Assembly: GCA_028277295.1 (NCBI GenBank)
Contig: JANQGN010000160.1
Coordinates: forward strand, 1 to 11,592
DNA: 11,592 nt
Reading direction: 5' to 3'
From: Rhodospira sp.
Lineage (GTDB): Bacteria > Pseudomonadota > Alphaproteobacteria > Rhodospirillales > Rhodospirillaceae
The translations under genes and the position numbers were made by a program. Position 1 is the first letter of the stretch. Each line of letters opens with the position of its first letter. Under the pieces are notes generated by a model, which was not told where the DNA came from, searched no databases, and was given only the letters and a program-made list of their open reading frames with translations. This document shows positions 1-7,966 of this stretch, piece after piece.

Positions 1-2131
1 CGCGGTTGGCATAGTCAGGGTCGTGGATGGGCTCCCGCGCCGCCTCGCCAAGCGGCCCCGCCGATAACGCGCGATCCCCGGAGAAACCGGCGACACGACG
101 ATCCGCGTCGGGCGCCGGGCGGTCCGTCAGCAGGCGCAGCACGGCGGCCGCGTCGCCACCGCCGGCCGCGCGGGATCGTTCCAGCGCCTGGAAGATACTG
201 CTGATGCGAATGCCCCGGTTGGCCACGTAGGCGCAGGGGCGATCGTAGTCGGGCACCGTGCGGTGGTGGAGGGCCACCGGGAACCAGTCATCATTGATCA
301 CCGGCGACCCGGACGACCCGGGATTGGTGTCGGTGGTGTAGTAGATGTAGTCGGCCTGCCGGCCCAGGATCATGCTGTCGCGCATGGCGATCTGCTTGGG
401 ATCGCCGTTGCCGTGCTGGATGATCGACACGTATTCCTTTTTCAGGGCCTTGCCGCTTTCCCGGATCAGCACCAGGTGGCCATAGTCGGTGATGGGCTTG
501 CCCCGGCGGCTCACCGGCGCGACCTTGACGAAGGTGAAGTCCAGGTCGGCGTTGGTGACGAACAGCGACGGATCGAGATCGAAGCGCTCGGCGATCAGGA
601 AGGTGTCGTTCGCGTCGTACTCATAGTCGAACAGGGCGAAACTGCCGCGCGCCGTCGCTCTGTCGTCCAGAACATGATGGTTGGTGAGCAGCAGCCCCGG
701 CGCCACCAGGAACCCCGTGCCGTGGCCCTGGGCGACGCCGAACGCGTTGACGATGGTGATGCGGCAGACGGCCCGGGCGGCGCGCCGACCGCGCGCCAGG
801 TAGGACACCGGAAAGACGTTGGAGTGCCCGAGAATGCGCTCGAAGGGCTGATATCCGCCGGCCGACCACAGTTCCTTGCGTTGGGCAATCAGGTCCTGGG
901 GATCGGGGATCCGCAGTTCGGCCTTGAGTTTCTGGACGTGCTGGAACGCCTCGACATCCGTTGCGCTCAGCACCGCCCGCCAGGCCGCCAGCGAGGAACA
1001 GGGGTGGGCCGGCCCGCCGCCCGCCTCTGTCTGGCGTTGCGTCGACGGAGCAGAGGACGGCCCGTCCAGAGAATCGATCACGGGCGCGTCGATCACCGCC
1101 TCTCTCGCCATCCCAGGATCCAGCGGCGAGGTCGGGGCGCTTCCCTGGACCCCGGCGAGGCGGCGGGCGGCGGCGCGGGTCGCGCCGCTGGACGTGCGCT
1201 CACGCGCGCCCCCCAATGCGGTGATGCGCGCGGCGAAGGCCTGGGCCACCCGCTCGTACCCGGCGTCCGTGGGGTGAAGCTCGTCATGCCAATCCCCGTC
1301 GCCCACCAGGGTGCGGCAGTCGATGTGCTCGGCGCCGGCCTCGGAGGCAATCGCCGCGAGGCGCGCATTGAAGGCGTCGATGAGATGACGCACCACCTCG
1401 GCCCGATCCGGCTCCGGCACGCCGGCCGCCTCCAGCGGCTCGAACAGCCATCGCCCGCCGGACGCCGGCAGGGCATAGTCGTACCCATGAATGAGAACAC
1501 GGAGTCTGGGAAACGCCGTCCTGAGGCTGTCGAACATCACCCCATACCCGGCGGCGATGCTGTCCAGGAAGGGGGTGAAGGTGGCCGCGTTGATGGCATC
1601 CGCCGGGGCGAAGCCGTCTTGCCAGGGGTGCAGGAACTCCCGCAGGCGACCGTCGCGCAGCATGTCATTGCCGCCGGCCGAGAACAGGAAGATGTCGGCG
1701 CGCTCCGCCTCGATCACGGACAGATACTCGTCGACGGCGATCATCTCGGCCAGGGTGTCCCCACCGGCGCCCAGGGAGCGCACGGCGAAGGTCTCCATCA
1801 GCCAGTCGATGGTGTCCTTGAGAAAGAAGGGATACTGGAACCAGCTATCCCCCTCCGAGACGATGATGGGCCCGTCGTAGCCCCAGCGCTTGCGGCGATA
1901 GCGGATCCAGCGCCGCTGGCGCTCGATGAAGTTCGCGGTGGCCAGGACGGCGTCGCTCTCGGCGGTCTCGGGCCGGTCCAGCCGGCGCTGGTCGAGGCCG
2001 ATCGCCGGCCGGAAAGGCTGTTTGGCGCCCTCCCCCAGGACGAAACAGCCCGCCAGGGCGTCCAGGGCGGCCAGATCGTCGCGACGCGCCGCGTCAAAGA
2101 CCTGGGCCTGTAAATCGTATACGTCTCGCAT
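1..2131 (-). CDS. SGNH/GDSL hydrolase fused to trypsin-like serine peptidase (3' end outside window)
   Basis: The minus strand is open from an ATG at 2131 to the left edge: 710 codons with no stop. The start has a good ribosome binding site (GGGGAGG, about 8 bases upstream). Residues 1-88 are not recognised. Residues about 88-309 form an SGNH hydrolase: block I SEGDSW with nucleophile Ser96, a block II glycine in GAGGD (121-125), block III GGND with Asn155, and block V DELHP with Asp283 and His286. A proline/alanine-rich linker (about 311-385) follows. Residues about 431-640 form a V8/trypsin-like peptidase: TNHHV with His486, DLDFTFV with Asp531, and GSSGSP with Ser607. Both catalytic sets are complete. 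There is no signal peptide, so it is probably cytoplasmic. SGNH enzymes cleave esters and the peptidase domain cleaves proteins; the actual substrates are unknown. The C-terminus, which may hold another domain, is missing. It lies 144 bp downstream of the DUF1036 gene on the same strand. Confidence 0.88.
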   Translation of the reverse strand, partial: MRDVYDLQAQVFDAARRDDLAALDALAGCFVLGEGAKQPFRPAIGLDQRRLDRPETAESDAVLATANFIERQRRWIRYRRKRWGYDGPIIVSEGDSWFQYPFFLKDTIDWLMETFAVRSLGAGGDTLAEMIAVDEYLSVIEAERADIFLFSAGGNDMLRDGRLREFLHPWQDGFAPADAINAATFTPFLDSIAAGYGVMFDSLRTAFPRLRVLIHGYDYALPASGGRWLFEPLEAAGVPEPDRAEVVRHLIDAFNARLAAIASEAGAEHIDCRTLVGDGDWHDELHPTDAGYERVAQAFAARITALGGARERTSSGATRAAARRLAGVQGSAPTSPLDPGMAREAVIDAPVIDSLDGPSSAPSTQRQTEAGGGPAHPCSSLAAWRAVLSATDVEAFQHVQKLKAELRIPDPQDLIAQRKELWSAGGYQPFERILGHSNVFPVSYLARGRRAARAVCRITIVNAFGVAQGHGTGFLVAPGLLLTNHHVLDDRATARGSFALFDYEYDANDTFLIAERFDLDPSLFVTNADLDFTFVKVAPVSRRGKPITDYGHLVLIRESGKALKKEYVSIIQHGNGDPKQIAMRDSMILGRQADYIYYTTDTNPGSSGSPVINDDWFPVALHHRTVPDYDRPCAYVANRGIRISSIFQALERSRAAGGGDAAAVLRLLTDRPAPDADRRVAGFSGDRALSAGPLGEAAREPIHDPDYANR

Positions 2132-2275
2132 GCCGCTGCCCTCCCCAATAGAGGACTCAGCCTATCAGAACGATGCCGGTCTGCGAACGCGCCATGGTCA
2201 CGCCGCCGGATAGCGGATTCAGGTTAGTGTATCCATTATGATCAAGAGAAAACCGTCGTCCCGTGTCAACAGGCC

Positions 2276-4294
2276 CTAATCACTCCGCCGATAGCGCAGC
2301 AGATTACCGCGCGGCAAGGCGAGCATCTCCAGCGAGGTGCCATCCATGTACATCACACTGTAGCAGACCGGGGCGTCCTCCCCCGAGACCCGCACGACAA
2401 GGACAGGGTCCTCACCACCGGACCCGGGGGTATCCGGGCAGGTCATGGCCACGGCGTACGTTCCCTCCGCCGTCAGCTCGCCCTGATAGTAGTCGTAGTA
2501 GCGATCGTCCTCGAAGCGGATCGACGCCAGCGGATCATCCAGGGACCGCCAGCCGCCTTGAACACCATGTCGGGTGTTTTCGGCCGCGTCGTCGCCAGAC
2601 CCCAGCGGGGTGACCGTCTTGGCCAGGACCTCAACGCTGGTGTCCCCCTCGGCCAGGATGGCGCCCTGGACTCTCACGTGCTGGCTGGGCGTCAGACCAC
2701 GGAAGGTTTCCACGACAGCCTGCGCCGCGTCCGAATAGCTGATGACATGGCGGCCGTCAGCCGCGCGGATCGTGCACACAGTCACCCCGGCGTCCACGTC
2801 GCACCCCAGGAAGACGCCGGTGATATCGATGCCCCTCCCGTTAGTGCCGTCCTGGAGTCCCTGGGACGGCGTCGCCGGCGCGCTGTCCGCCGCGTTCAGC
2901 GCCGGGTCTGGCCGCGCCAACGCGCCCGCGTCGGTCTCGTCAGCTCCGGCCTCTCCGACGTCGGCCTCTCCGACGTCGGCCTCGTCGGCGGGGGACGCCT
3001 CTCCCCCATCCTGGTCGATCACGAACACATAGCCCAGCGCCTCCGGTCCCGTGTCGATCTCGCTAAAGGCGTGTTCCTCATAGCCGCGCCCTTCACAATC
3101 CTCATTCCCAAGAATGGTGAAGGCGTCGTCAATCGTACAGAACGTGGTCCCCGCGCCTTCGAACCGCTCGTCCGGATCCTCGGCACGGTAGTAATAGAAC
3201 CGCTGGGTCAGGTCGCCCTCGATCGGGGTGGCGCACTGCCCTCTATCCAGATGCCACCAGCCCTCGGACATCCACTGGTCGTCCTTCAGGTAGCCGATGG
3301 CCAGGAATCGCGAGACACTGCTCTCGTTACAGATGCGTAGACCGGCGTCGATGGAACCACTGCTGGTGTCGCGGCCGGTGTCAGTATCGCTGTCCGGGGT
3401 CCCGGCCGCCGACCCGGCCTCGATATCCATCGGGCTGAGAGTATCGGCGTCCAGCACGAACACGTAGCCAAGAGCCTCCGGCCCGGTGTCGATCTCGCTG
3501 AAGGAGAGGGTTTCATACCCCCGGTCCTCACAGTTCTCGTCGCCGACGATGGTGAAGGCATCATCCACGGCGCAGAACGTATAGCCCTCGCCCTCATAAA
3601 ACTCGCCTGGGTCTTCAGCACGGAAGTAATAGTATCTTTGGGTCAGAACCCCTTCGATCGGGGTGGCGCATTGGCCCGGCTCCAGGGTCCACCACCCCTC
3701 GGAGGTCCACATGTCGTCCTTGGAATAGCCGATGGCCACGTTGCGATCGACGTCGGTGCGGTTGCAGAGATGCAAACCCGACTCGGCCGGACCGGTGACC
3801 GCATCGGCGGCGTTGGCGTCGAACTCTCCGCTGGCCAGCGCCACATCGGTGATGGCATGGGCGAAGGTGGTCGCGACCTCGCCGGTGTCGATCTCACGAA
3901 AGTCCTCGGTCGTGTAGCCGCGATCCTCGCACCCCTCGTCGCCGACGATGGTGAAGGCGCCGGGCTCGGTGCAGAAGGTATATCCTTCCCCTGGAAAGCT
4001 GCCATCCTCGGTCTCGGCGCGGTAATAGTAGTATCGTTGCCCAAGGTCCCCGGCGACGGGCGTCGCGCATTGGCCAGGATCCAGATTCCACCAGCCCTCC
4101 GAAACCCACTCACTGTCCTTGGCATACCCGATGGCAACCGAGCGATGCACATCCGTGTGGTTGCAGATTTCCAGCCCGGCCCACGCCGGGGACACGGCGA
4201 AACCGGTCGTCACGGTCGCGGCGCCAGCCAACAGGGCCAGAGCGACGCCGTTCGGAAGGATCCGCGCGCTACCTTGGCGGAGCTGAGAAGCCAT
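2276..4294 (-). CDS. Secreted protein with three tandem DUF1036 domains and a lipocalin-like C-terminus
   Basis: This 672-residue protein starts at an ATG with a strong ribosome binding site (AAGGAGAG, 4 bases upstream). Residues 1-39 look like a Sec signal peptide with a hydrophobic stretch (about 16-34) and an AWA cleavage site, so it should be exported to the periplasm or beyond. Three DUF1036 units follow at about 40-138, 173-271 and 318-416. Each has the pattern CN, xAIGY, SEGWW, GQCATP, RxYYY, TFC, AFTI, C, RGY, EIDTG. Each has four cysteines at identical spacing (32, 32, 14): 44/76/108/122, 177/209/241/255 and 322/354/386/400. They may form two disulfides per unit. An acidic Ala/Asp/Glu linker (about 428-485) leads to a beta-rich region (about 488-565) and a final domain (about 578-670) resembling small lipocalin-like folds. 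DUF1036 has no established activity; most members I know of carry one copy. The function is unknown. Confidence 0.9.
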   Translation of the reverse strand: MASQLRQGSARILPNGVALALLAGAATVTTGFAVSPAWAGLEICNHTDVHRSVAIGYAKDSEWVSEGWWNLDPGQCATPVAGDLGQRYYYYRAETEDGSFPGEGYTFCTEPGAFTIVGDEGCEDRGYTTEDFREIDTGEVATTFAHAITDVALASGEFDANAADAVTGPAESGLHLCNRTDVDRNVAIGYSKDDMWTSEGWWTLEPGQCATPIEGVLTQRYYYFRAEDPGEFYEGEGYTFCAVDDAFTIVGDENCEDRGYETLSFSEIDTGPEALGYVFVLDADTLSPMDIEAGSAAGTPDSDTDTGRDTSSGSIDAGLRICNESSVSRFLAIGYLKDDQWMSEGWWHLDRGQCATPIEGDLTQRFYYYRAEDPDERFEGAGTTFCTIDDAFTILGNEDCEGRGYEEHAFSEIDTGPEALGYVFVIDQDGGEASPADEADVGEADVGEAGADETDAGALARPDPALNAADSAPATPSQGLQDGTNGRGIDITGVFLGCDVDAGVTVCTIRAADGRHVISYSDAAQAVVETFRGLTPSQHVRVQGAILAEGDTSVEVLAKTVTPLGSGDDAAENTRHGVQGGWRSLDDPLASIRFEDDRYYDYYQGELTAEGTYAVAMTCPDTPGSGGEDPVLVVRVSGEDAPVCYSVMYMDGTSLEMLALPRGNLLRYRRSD
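2951..2980. repeat. Perfect 15-bp tandem duplication in a coding linker
   Basis: The unit CTCTCCGACGTCGGC occurs twice without interruption, at 2951-2965 and 2966-2980. On the minus strand it encodes the doubled residues GEADV within the acidic linker between the third DUF1036 unit and the C-terminal region. It keeps the reading frame and looks like a recent slippage duplication. Confidence 0.85.
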
Positions 4295-4526
4295 GACACT
4301 CTCCTTCGTCGTGGCACAAGGACCTCAAGACCGGCGGCCCCGGCCCAGGACCGCCTGCGGGATGGGAGCGGGGCCTCGGAACCAGTTGGCGGGCCAGGAC
4401 CCTCGACCGTGGATGCCAACCCCTGCCAAACCAGAGGGTGACCCGGGGAACGCCGCGGTCGCGTGTCGGCGCGGTGGCCATTCCGCGAGGTGAATGGGGC
4501 AAAATTCCGTCACCCGGCGCCAACCC

Positions 4527-4554
4527 TTGAACGTCACCCCACGCCGGGCATAGA
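4527..4554 (+). promoter_or_regulatory. Possible promoter placing the start site at the DUF1489 ATG
   Basis: TTGAAC (4527-4532) and CATAGA (4549-4554) are separated by 16 bases, a plausible but weak sigma-70 pair. Transcription would begin about 7 bases after the -10 box, near 4561, which is the base before the ATG at 4562. No Shine-Dalgarno sequence is visible before that ATG, so a leaderless mRNA is possible. The -10 match is only three of six, so this is tentative. Confidence 0.2.
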
Positions 4555-4561
4555 ACCGGAC

Positions 4562-4999
4562 ATGGCTCTTCATCTCGTCAAACTCTGCGTTGGCATAGAA
4601 ACGCCCGACCATCTGCGCGCCGCGCAGCACGGCCGCCGCCAGCGGATCGGGGCGGCGCTTGTGCACACAACCCGCATGATGCCACGTCGTCGCGACGAGG
4701 TCCTGGCGGGCGGATCACTTTATTGGGTGATGAAGGGGGCGATCCGCTGCCGTCAACCGATCCTTGATTTGGAGGCGGTCACCGATCCGGAGAGCGGCCG
4801 GTCGGCCTGCGGCATCCATCTGGACCCTCGGATCATCGACACGGAGTGCTGGCCCTGGCGCCCGTTTCAGGGATGGCGTTATCTGGTGGCGGAGAAGACG
4901 CCACCCGACCGGCCGGCGGGAACCGCCGGGGCCGGCGACGAGACGGCCGCCATGCCCGAAGACCTGCGCCGCGACTTGCAGGACCTGGGACTGATTTGA
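4562..4999 (+). CDS. DUF1489 family protein
   Basis: A 145-residue protein matching the DUF1489 family, which is common in Alphaproteobacteria and has no established function. Family landmarks are the N-terminal MALHLVKLCVG, then TTRMMPRR, GGSLYWVMKG, the RQPIL segment and RPFQGWRYL near the C-terminus. The reading frame is open 33 codons further upstream to 4463, but homologues begin at the LHLxKLCVG motif, so I place the start at the ATG at 4562. No clear ribosome binding site precedes it. No signal peptide or membrane segment is seen, so it is probably cytoplasmic. It is transcribed away from the DUF1036 gene across a 267-bp divergent region and lies 112 bp before the LysR gene. Confidence 0.88.
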   Translation: MALHLVKLCVGIETPDHLRAAQHGRRQRIGAALVHTTRMMPRRRDEVLAGGSLYWVMKGAIRCRQPILDLEAVTDPESGRSACGIHLDPRIIDTECWPWRPFQGWRYLVAEKTPPDRPAGTAGAGDETAAMPEDLRRDLQDLGLI

Positions 5000-5111
5000 G
5001 TCCCGCCACGCGCACCACCTCCGGGCAATTCGGCATCCGCTCCGACGGCGTCCTCGGGTATGGTGAGCCCTGGTCGCCGCCTTCGTCCCGCTCCGGCCCG
5101 GATCCGCCGCC

Positions 5112-6107
5112 ATGTCGCCCACGCGTCTGCCCCCCCTGAATGCCCTGCGAGCCTTCGCCGCCGCCGCGCGGCACCTGTCGTTCACCCGCGCCGCCGAGGA
5201 TCTGCACGTCACCCAGGCGGCCGTCAGCCATCAGGTCAAGGCCCTGGAGGAAACCTTGGGGGTGCCCCTGTTCCGGCGCGGCACCCGCTCCATACACCTG
5301 ACCGAGGCCGGTCAGCGCTACGCCCGTCGCGTGCGCGAGGCGTTCCAGATCCTCCAGGAGGCCACGGACGCCCTGCGCGACCAGTGCCAGGCCGGCCGCC
5401 TGGTTGTCTCGACCATGACCAGCTTCGCGGCCCGCTGGCTGATCCCTCGTCTGGGCGACTTTCTGGCCGCTCATCCGGACATCGAACTGCGCCTGGAGAC
5501 CGGCATGGCCCCGGTGGACCTGCTGGGCGGCGAGGCGGACGTGGCGGTGCGCATGGGACCCGGCCCTTACGAGGGCCTGCATGCCGAGATGTTGTTGCGT
5601 GACGAGGTGTTCCCGGTGTGCGCGCCAGGCTTGCTGGAAGGCGACCGTCCCCTGCGCACCCCCGCCGACCTGGCGCACCACGTGCTGCTGCAGGACGCCG
5701 GCCTGAGCTGGCAGGTCTGGCTGCGCGCCGCCGGGGTCGACATGGCGGCGGTCGGTTTGGATCCCGAGCGCGGCCCTGGCTTCGTCGATTCCACCATGAG
5801 CGTCCAGGCCGCGGTGGCCGGACACGGCGTGCTGTTGGGACGCACCGTGCTGGTGGCCGATGAACTGGCCGAGGGTCGCCTGGTGGCCCCCTTTGATCTG
5901 GCCATCGAAAGCAACTATGTATACTGGTTTCTCTGCACGCCAGACCGCTTTACGAGCCCACGCGTGCGCGCCTTTCACCGATGGTTGATGCGCCAGACAG
6001 CCGCCGCCAGCCTGGCCCGTCCGGTCTCGCGCATCCTGCCGGCCAGCCAGGCCGACGGCGTGATCTTCAATGCCCTGCACCATGCCCGGCCGGGCACGTG
6101 GAGTTAG
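5112..6107 (+). CDS. LysR-type transcriptional regulator, GcvA-like
   Basis: A 331-residue LysR regulator. The N-terminal winged helix-turn-helix (about 6-65) reads RLPPLNALRAF, LSFTRAAEDL, VTQAAVSHQVKALE and LFRRGTR, close to the GcvA subgroup. The effector-binding domain spans about 95-300 in the two-lobed periplasmic-binding-protein style, with SFAARWLIPRL, VDLLGGEADVAVRMG and VLLQDAGLSWQVW. GcvA itself controls glycine cleavage genes, but many GcvA-like proteins control other targets, so I give no symbol. The last 30 or so residues extend past the usual domain end. The start at 5112 gives the canonical N-terminus although the ribosome binding site is weak. The ABC transporter gene begins 7 bp after its stop on the same strand, so the two are probably co-transcribed. 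The transporter is not necessarily its target. Confidence 0.92.
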   Translation: MSPTRLPPLNALRAFAAAARHLSFTRAAEDLHVTQAAVSHQVKALEETLGVPLFRRGTRSIHLTEAGQRYARRVREAFQILQEATDALRDQCQAGRLVVSTMTSFAARWLIPRLGDFLAAHPDIELRLETGMAPVDLLGGEADVAVRMGPGPYEGLHAEMLLRDEVFPVCAPGLLEGDRPLRTPADLAHHVLLQDAGLSWQVWLRAAGVDMAAVGLDPERGPGFVDSTMSVQAAVAGHGVLLGRTVLVADELAEGRLVAPFDLAIESNYVYWFLCTPDRFTSPRVRAFHRWLMRQTAAASLARPVSRILPASQADGVIFNALHHARPGTWS

Positions 6108-6114
6108 GTGAGAC

Positions 6115-7665
6115 GTGACGCCAGACACCGCGCCCCCGCCATGTCCCGCCCTGGCGGTCCGTGGCCTCACCCTGGCCACGCCCGACGGGCGGCGCCTGCT
6201 GGAGGGCGCGGCGATCACCCTGGCGCCCGGGGACATCGTGCTGCTGACAGGGCCGTCCGGCTGTGGCAAGAGCACCTTGTTGCGCTTGCTGGCCGGACTG
6301 GGGCGGCCGGGCGATGCCCTGGCCGGCACCGCCACCGCCGGCGGACGGGCCTCGGTGGATCTGGCCCGGGATCCGGGCGCGGCCGGGGCCGGCGCGCTGG
6401 TGTTCCAGAGTCTGGGCCTGTTCGAGGAACTCACGGTGGCCGAGAATCTGGCCATCGTCGCCGACCACGGCGGCGCCCGCGATGGCCCAGCCGCCGACAT
6501 GGCGCGGGCCCTGGTGGCCGGCTTGCCGCTGGACCGCTCGCCGCGCGCGCTCAGCGGCGGCCAGCAGCAGCGGGTGGCCATCGCCCGCACCGTCCTGGCC
6601 AATCGTCCGGTGCTGCTGTTCGACGAGCCCAACGCGGGGCTGGACGCGGCCGCCGGGCGCGACCTGGCGGCCCTGATCGCCCGCGTGGCCCGCGATCTGG
6701 GACGGGGTGTGATCATCGTCGCTCATCACCTGGACCCGTTCCTGCCCCACGCCGCCCGGGTATTGTTCATGGACCCGGAGGCCCGCGCCCTGCAACCGCT
6801 TCCGGCGGATCGCGCGGTGATCGAGGCCCGCTTGTTGGCCGCCGAGGCCCGGCGCCGGCATGAGACCAGACCATCATCGGCCGCCGCCGACACGCCGCCG
6901 GCACCCCGGCTCCAACTCGGGGAGGATCCCGCCGCGCCAGGCGGCGGGCGCTGGCGGCGCCGCTGGATGATCCGCTACCTGCGCGAATATCTCTGGAGCC
7001 TGGCGTTCCGCCCGGCGGCCATGCTGTACATGGGCCTGGCGGCCGTCCTGGTGGGCTTCGTCACCACCTGGTTCACCATCCAGACCATGCCATTTCGCGT
7101 GGTGCTGTCGCCGCTGATCCTGAACGACGTGCTGGCCGGCCTGGGCGCCCTCCAGTACCGGGTGCTGATCCCACTGATCACCGCCATCCTGCTGGCCTCG
7201 CGGGCCGGAGCGATCGTCGCCGCCGACATGGGGCACCGTACGCACGCCGCCCAGATCCTGGCCATGCGCAATCTGCGCCTGCCCGAGCGGCCCTATCTCT
7301 GGGGCGCGGTCGCGGCCACGACGGTGATCGCCGCGCTGGTCTATGCGTTCGTGCTGTTCGGCCTGTCGGCGCTAACCTCGGCCAGCGTGTTCTCCATCCT
7401 TCTGGACGGGTCGCCAGAGCGCTGGGGACGGCACTTCTTCGGTCAACTGGTGAGTGACGATCGCTGGATCCCGCGCGGCACGGCCTGGGTGGTGGTGAAG
7501 ATGGTGCTCAGCGCCGGGGCCATCGCCGCCGCCAGCCTGCGCCAGGGACTGCGGCCAAAGCTCACCGGGCTGGATATCAACGACGGCATCTCGGCGGCGG
7601 TCACCTCGGCCCTGGGCGGCGTGCTTGCCATTCACGCGGTGGTGGCCCTGCTTGAATTCTCTTGA
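6115..7665 (+). CDS. Single-chain ABC transporter: MlaF-like ATPase fused to MlaE-like permease
   Basis: The start is a GTG at 6115, 7 bp after the LysR stop. Residues about 11-245 are an ABC ATPase: Walker A GPSGCGKST (46-54), Q-loop Gln98, signature LSGGQ (146-150), Walker B LLFDEP with Asp170 and Glu171, D-loop GLD (175-177) and H-loop His204. A charged Ala/Pro-rich linker (about 245-295) joins it to an MlaE-type permease (about 296-516) with roughly five hydrophobic segments near 300-320, 340-362, 393-420, 455-475 and 493-513. Between segments two and three lies the family core ASRAGAIVAADMG followed by AAQILAMRNL and LPERPYL. In Mla systems these subunits are separate and move phospholipids or other lipids between inner and outer membranes, with an MlaD/MCE protein. 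No MCE gene is in the window. The fusion is in frame with no stop or overlap. The domain assignment is firm, the substrate is inferred. Confidence 0.9.
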   Translation: MTPDTAPPPCPALAVRGLTLATPDGRRLLEGAAITLAPGDIVLLTGPSGCGKSTLLRLLAGLGRPGDALAGTATAGGRASVDLARDPGAAGAGALVFQSLGLFEELTVAENLAIVADHGGARDGPAADMARALVAGLPLDRSPRALSGGQQQRVAIARTVLANRPVLLFDEPNAGLDAAAGRDLAALIARVARDLGRGVIIVAHHLDPFLPHAARVLFMDPEARALQPLPADRAVIEARLLAAEARRRHETRPSSAAADTPPAPRLQLGEDPAAPGGGRWRRRWMIRYLREYLWSLAFRPAAMLYMGLAAVLVGFVTTWFTIQTMPFRVVLSPLILNDVLAGLGALQYRVLIPLITAILLASRAGAIVAADMGHRTHAAQILAMRNLRLPERPYLWGAVAATTVIAALVYAFVLFGLSALTSASVFSILLDGSPERWGRHFFGQLVSDDRWIPRGTAWVVVKMVLSAGAIAAASLRQGLRPKLTGLDINDGISAAVTSALGGVLAIHAVVALLEFS

Positions 7666-7672
7666 TCAGCGC

Positions 7673-7694
7673 GACCAGGGCGAGTCCCCTGGTC
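7673..7694 (+). terminator. Candidate terminator hairpin after the ABC transporter gene
   Basis: The arms GACCAGGG (7673-7680) and CCCTGGTC (7687-7694) are perfect 8-bp complements around a 6-base loop, and the hairpin starts 8 bases after the stop codon at 7665. No run of T follows, so it is not a classic intrinsic terminator, but position and stem strength suggest a 3'-end structure. Confidence 0.45.
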
Positions 7695-7779
7695 ACGGAC
7701 CCTGGCGGTTCTGGGTCGCCACCGGTGCGACTCGGCGGGAACACTGCACTTCAATGAAGATTTGGCGATGAAAAGCGGC

Positions 7780-7808
7780 TTGTTCAGACCCAACACTTTA
7801 CGTACACT
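7780..7808 (+). promoter_or_regulatory. Possible sigma-70 promoter inside the long intergenic region
   Basis: TTGTTC (7780-7785) and TACACT (7803-7808) are separated by exactly 17 bases within the AT-richest part of the region, reading toward the lipoprotein gene. Matches are three of six and four of six. If active, it would give a leader of about 420 bases that includes the downstream hairpins. Position and spacing support it; the hexamers are only moderate. Confidence 0.25.
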
Positions 7809-7944
7809 CCCGAAAATTCTACAAACCAGCCGCCGGTGGCTGCCGGGTCCAAATGAATGCTGGGACTCCTGGCGTCGGGCCCCTCGCCGAACGGGTCGGT
7901 GGCGAGGCCGGTGCTTGCCCGCGATGATCGGTGCCGTCGGGACA

Positions 7945-7966
7945 CCGGACCCGCTCCGGGTTCCGG
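7945..7966. repeat. Compact GC hairpin with a one-base bulge
   Basis: CCGGA and CCCG (7945-7953) pair with CGGG (7957-7960) and TCCGG (7962-7966) across a CTC loop, leaving T7961 bulged. This gives nine base pairs in 22 bases. It follows another hairpin with 7-bp arms, CCTCGCC (7882-7888) and GGCGAGG (7901-7907). The role is unknown; both could form in RNA. Confidence 0.4.

Noticed and set aside
263..2113. Long plus-strand open frame of 616 codons
   Set aside because: It is antisense to the SGNH-peptidase gene, which has complete catalytic motifs; the plus-strand product is low-complexity with no family motif.
2235..2269. TTGACA-like box with CATAAT on the minus strand upstream of the SGNH-peptidase gene
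   Set aside because: The two boxes are 22 bases apart, too far for a standard sigma-70 promoter, so I did not annotate a promoter.
4325..4666. Minus-strand 113-codon frame across the divergent region
   Set aside because: Its better-looking half is antisense to the conserved start of the DUF1489 gene and the rest is GC-rich low-complexity sequence.
4833..6716. Minus-strand 627-codon frame
   Set aside because: It is a shadow of the LysR and ABC genes, both of which have clear family motifs on the plus strand.
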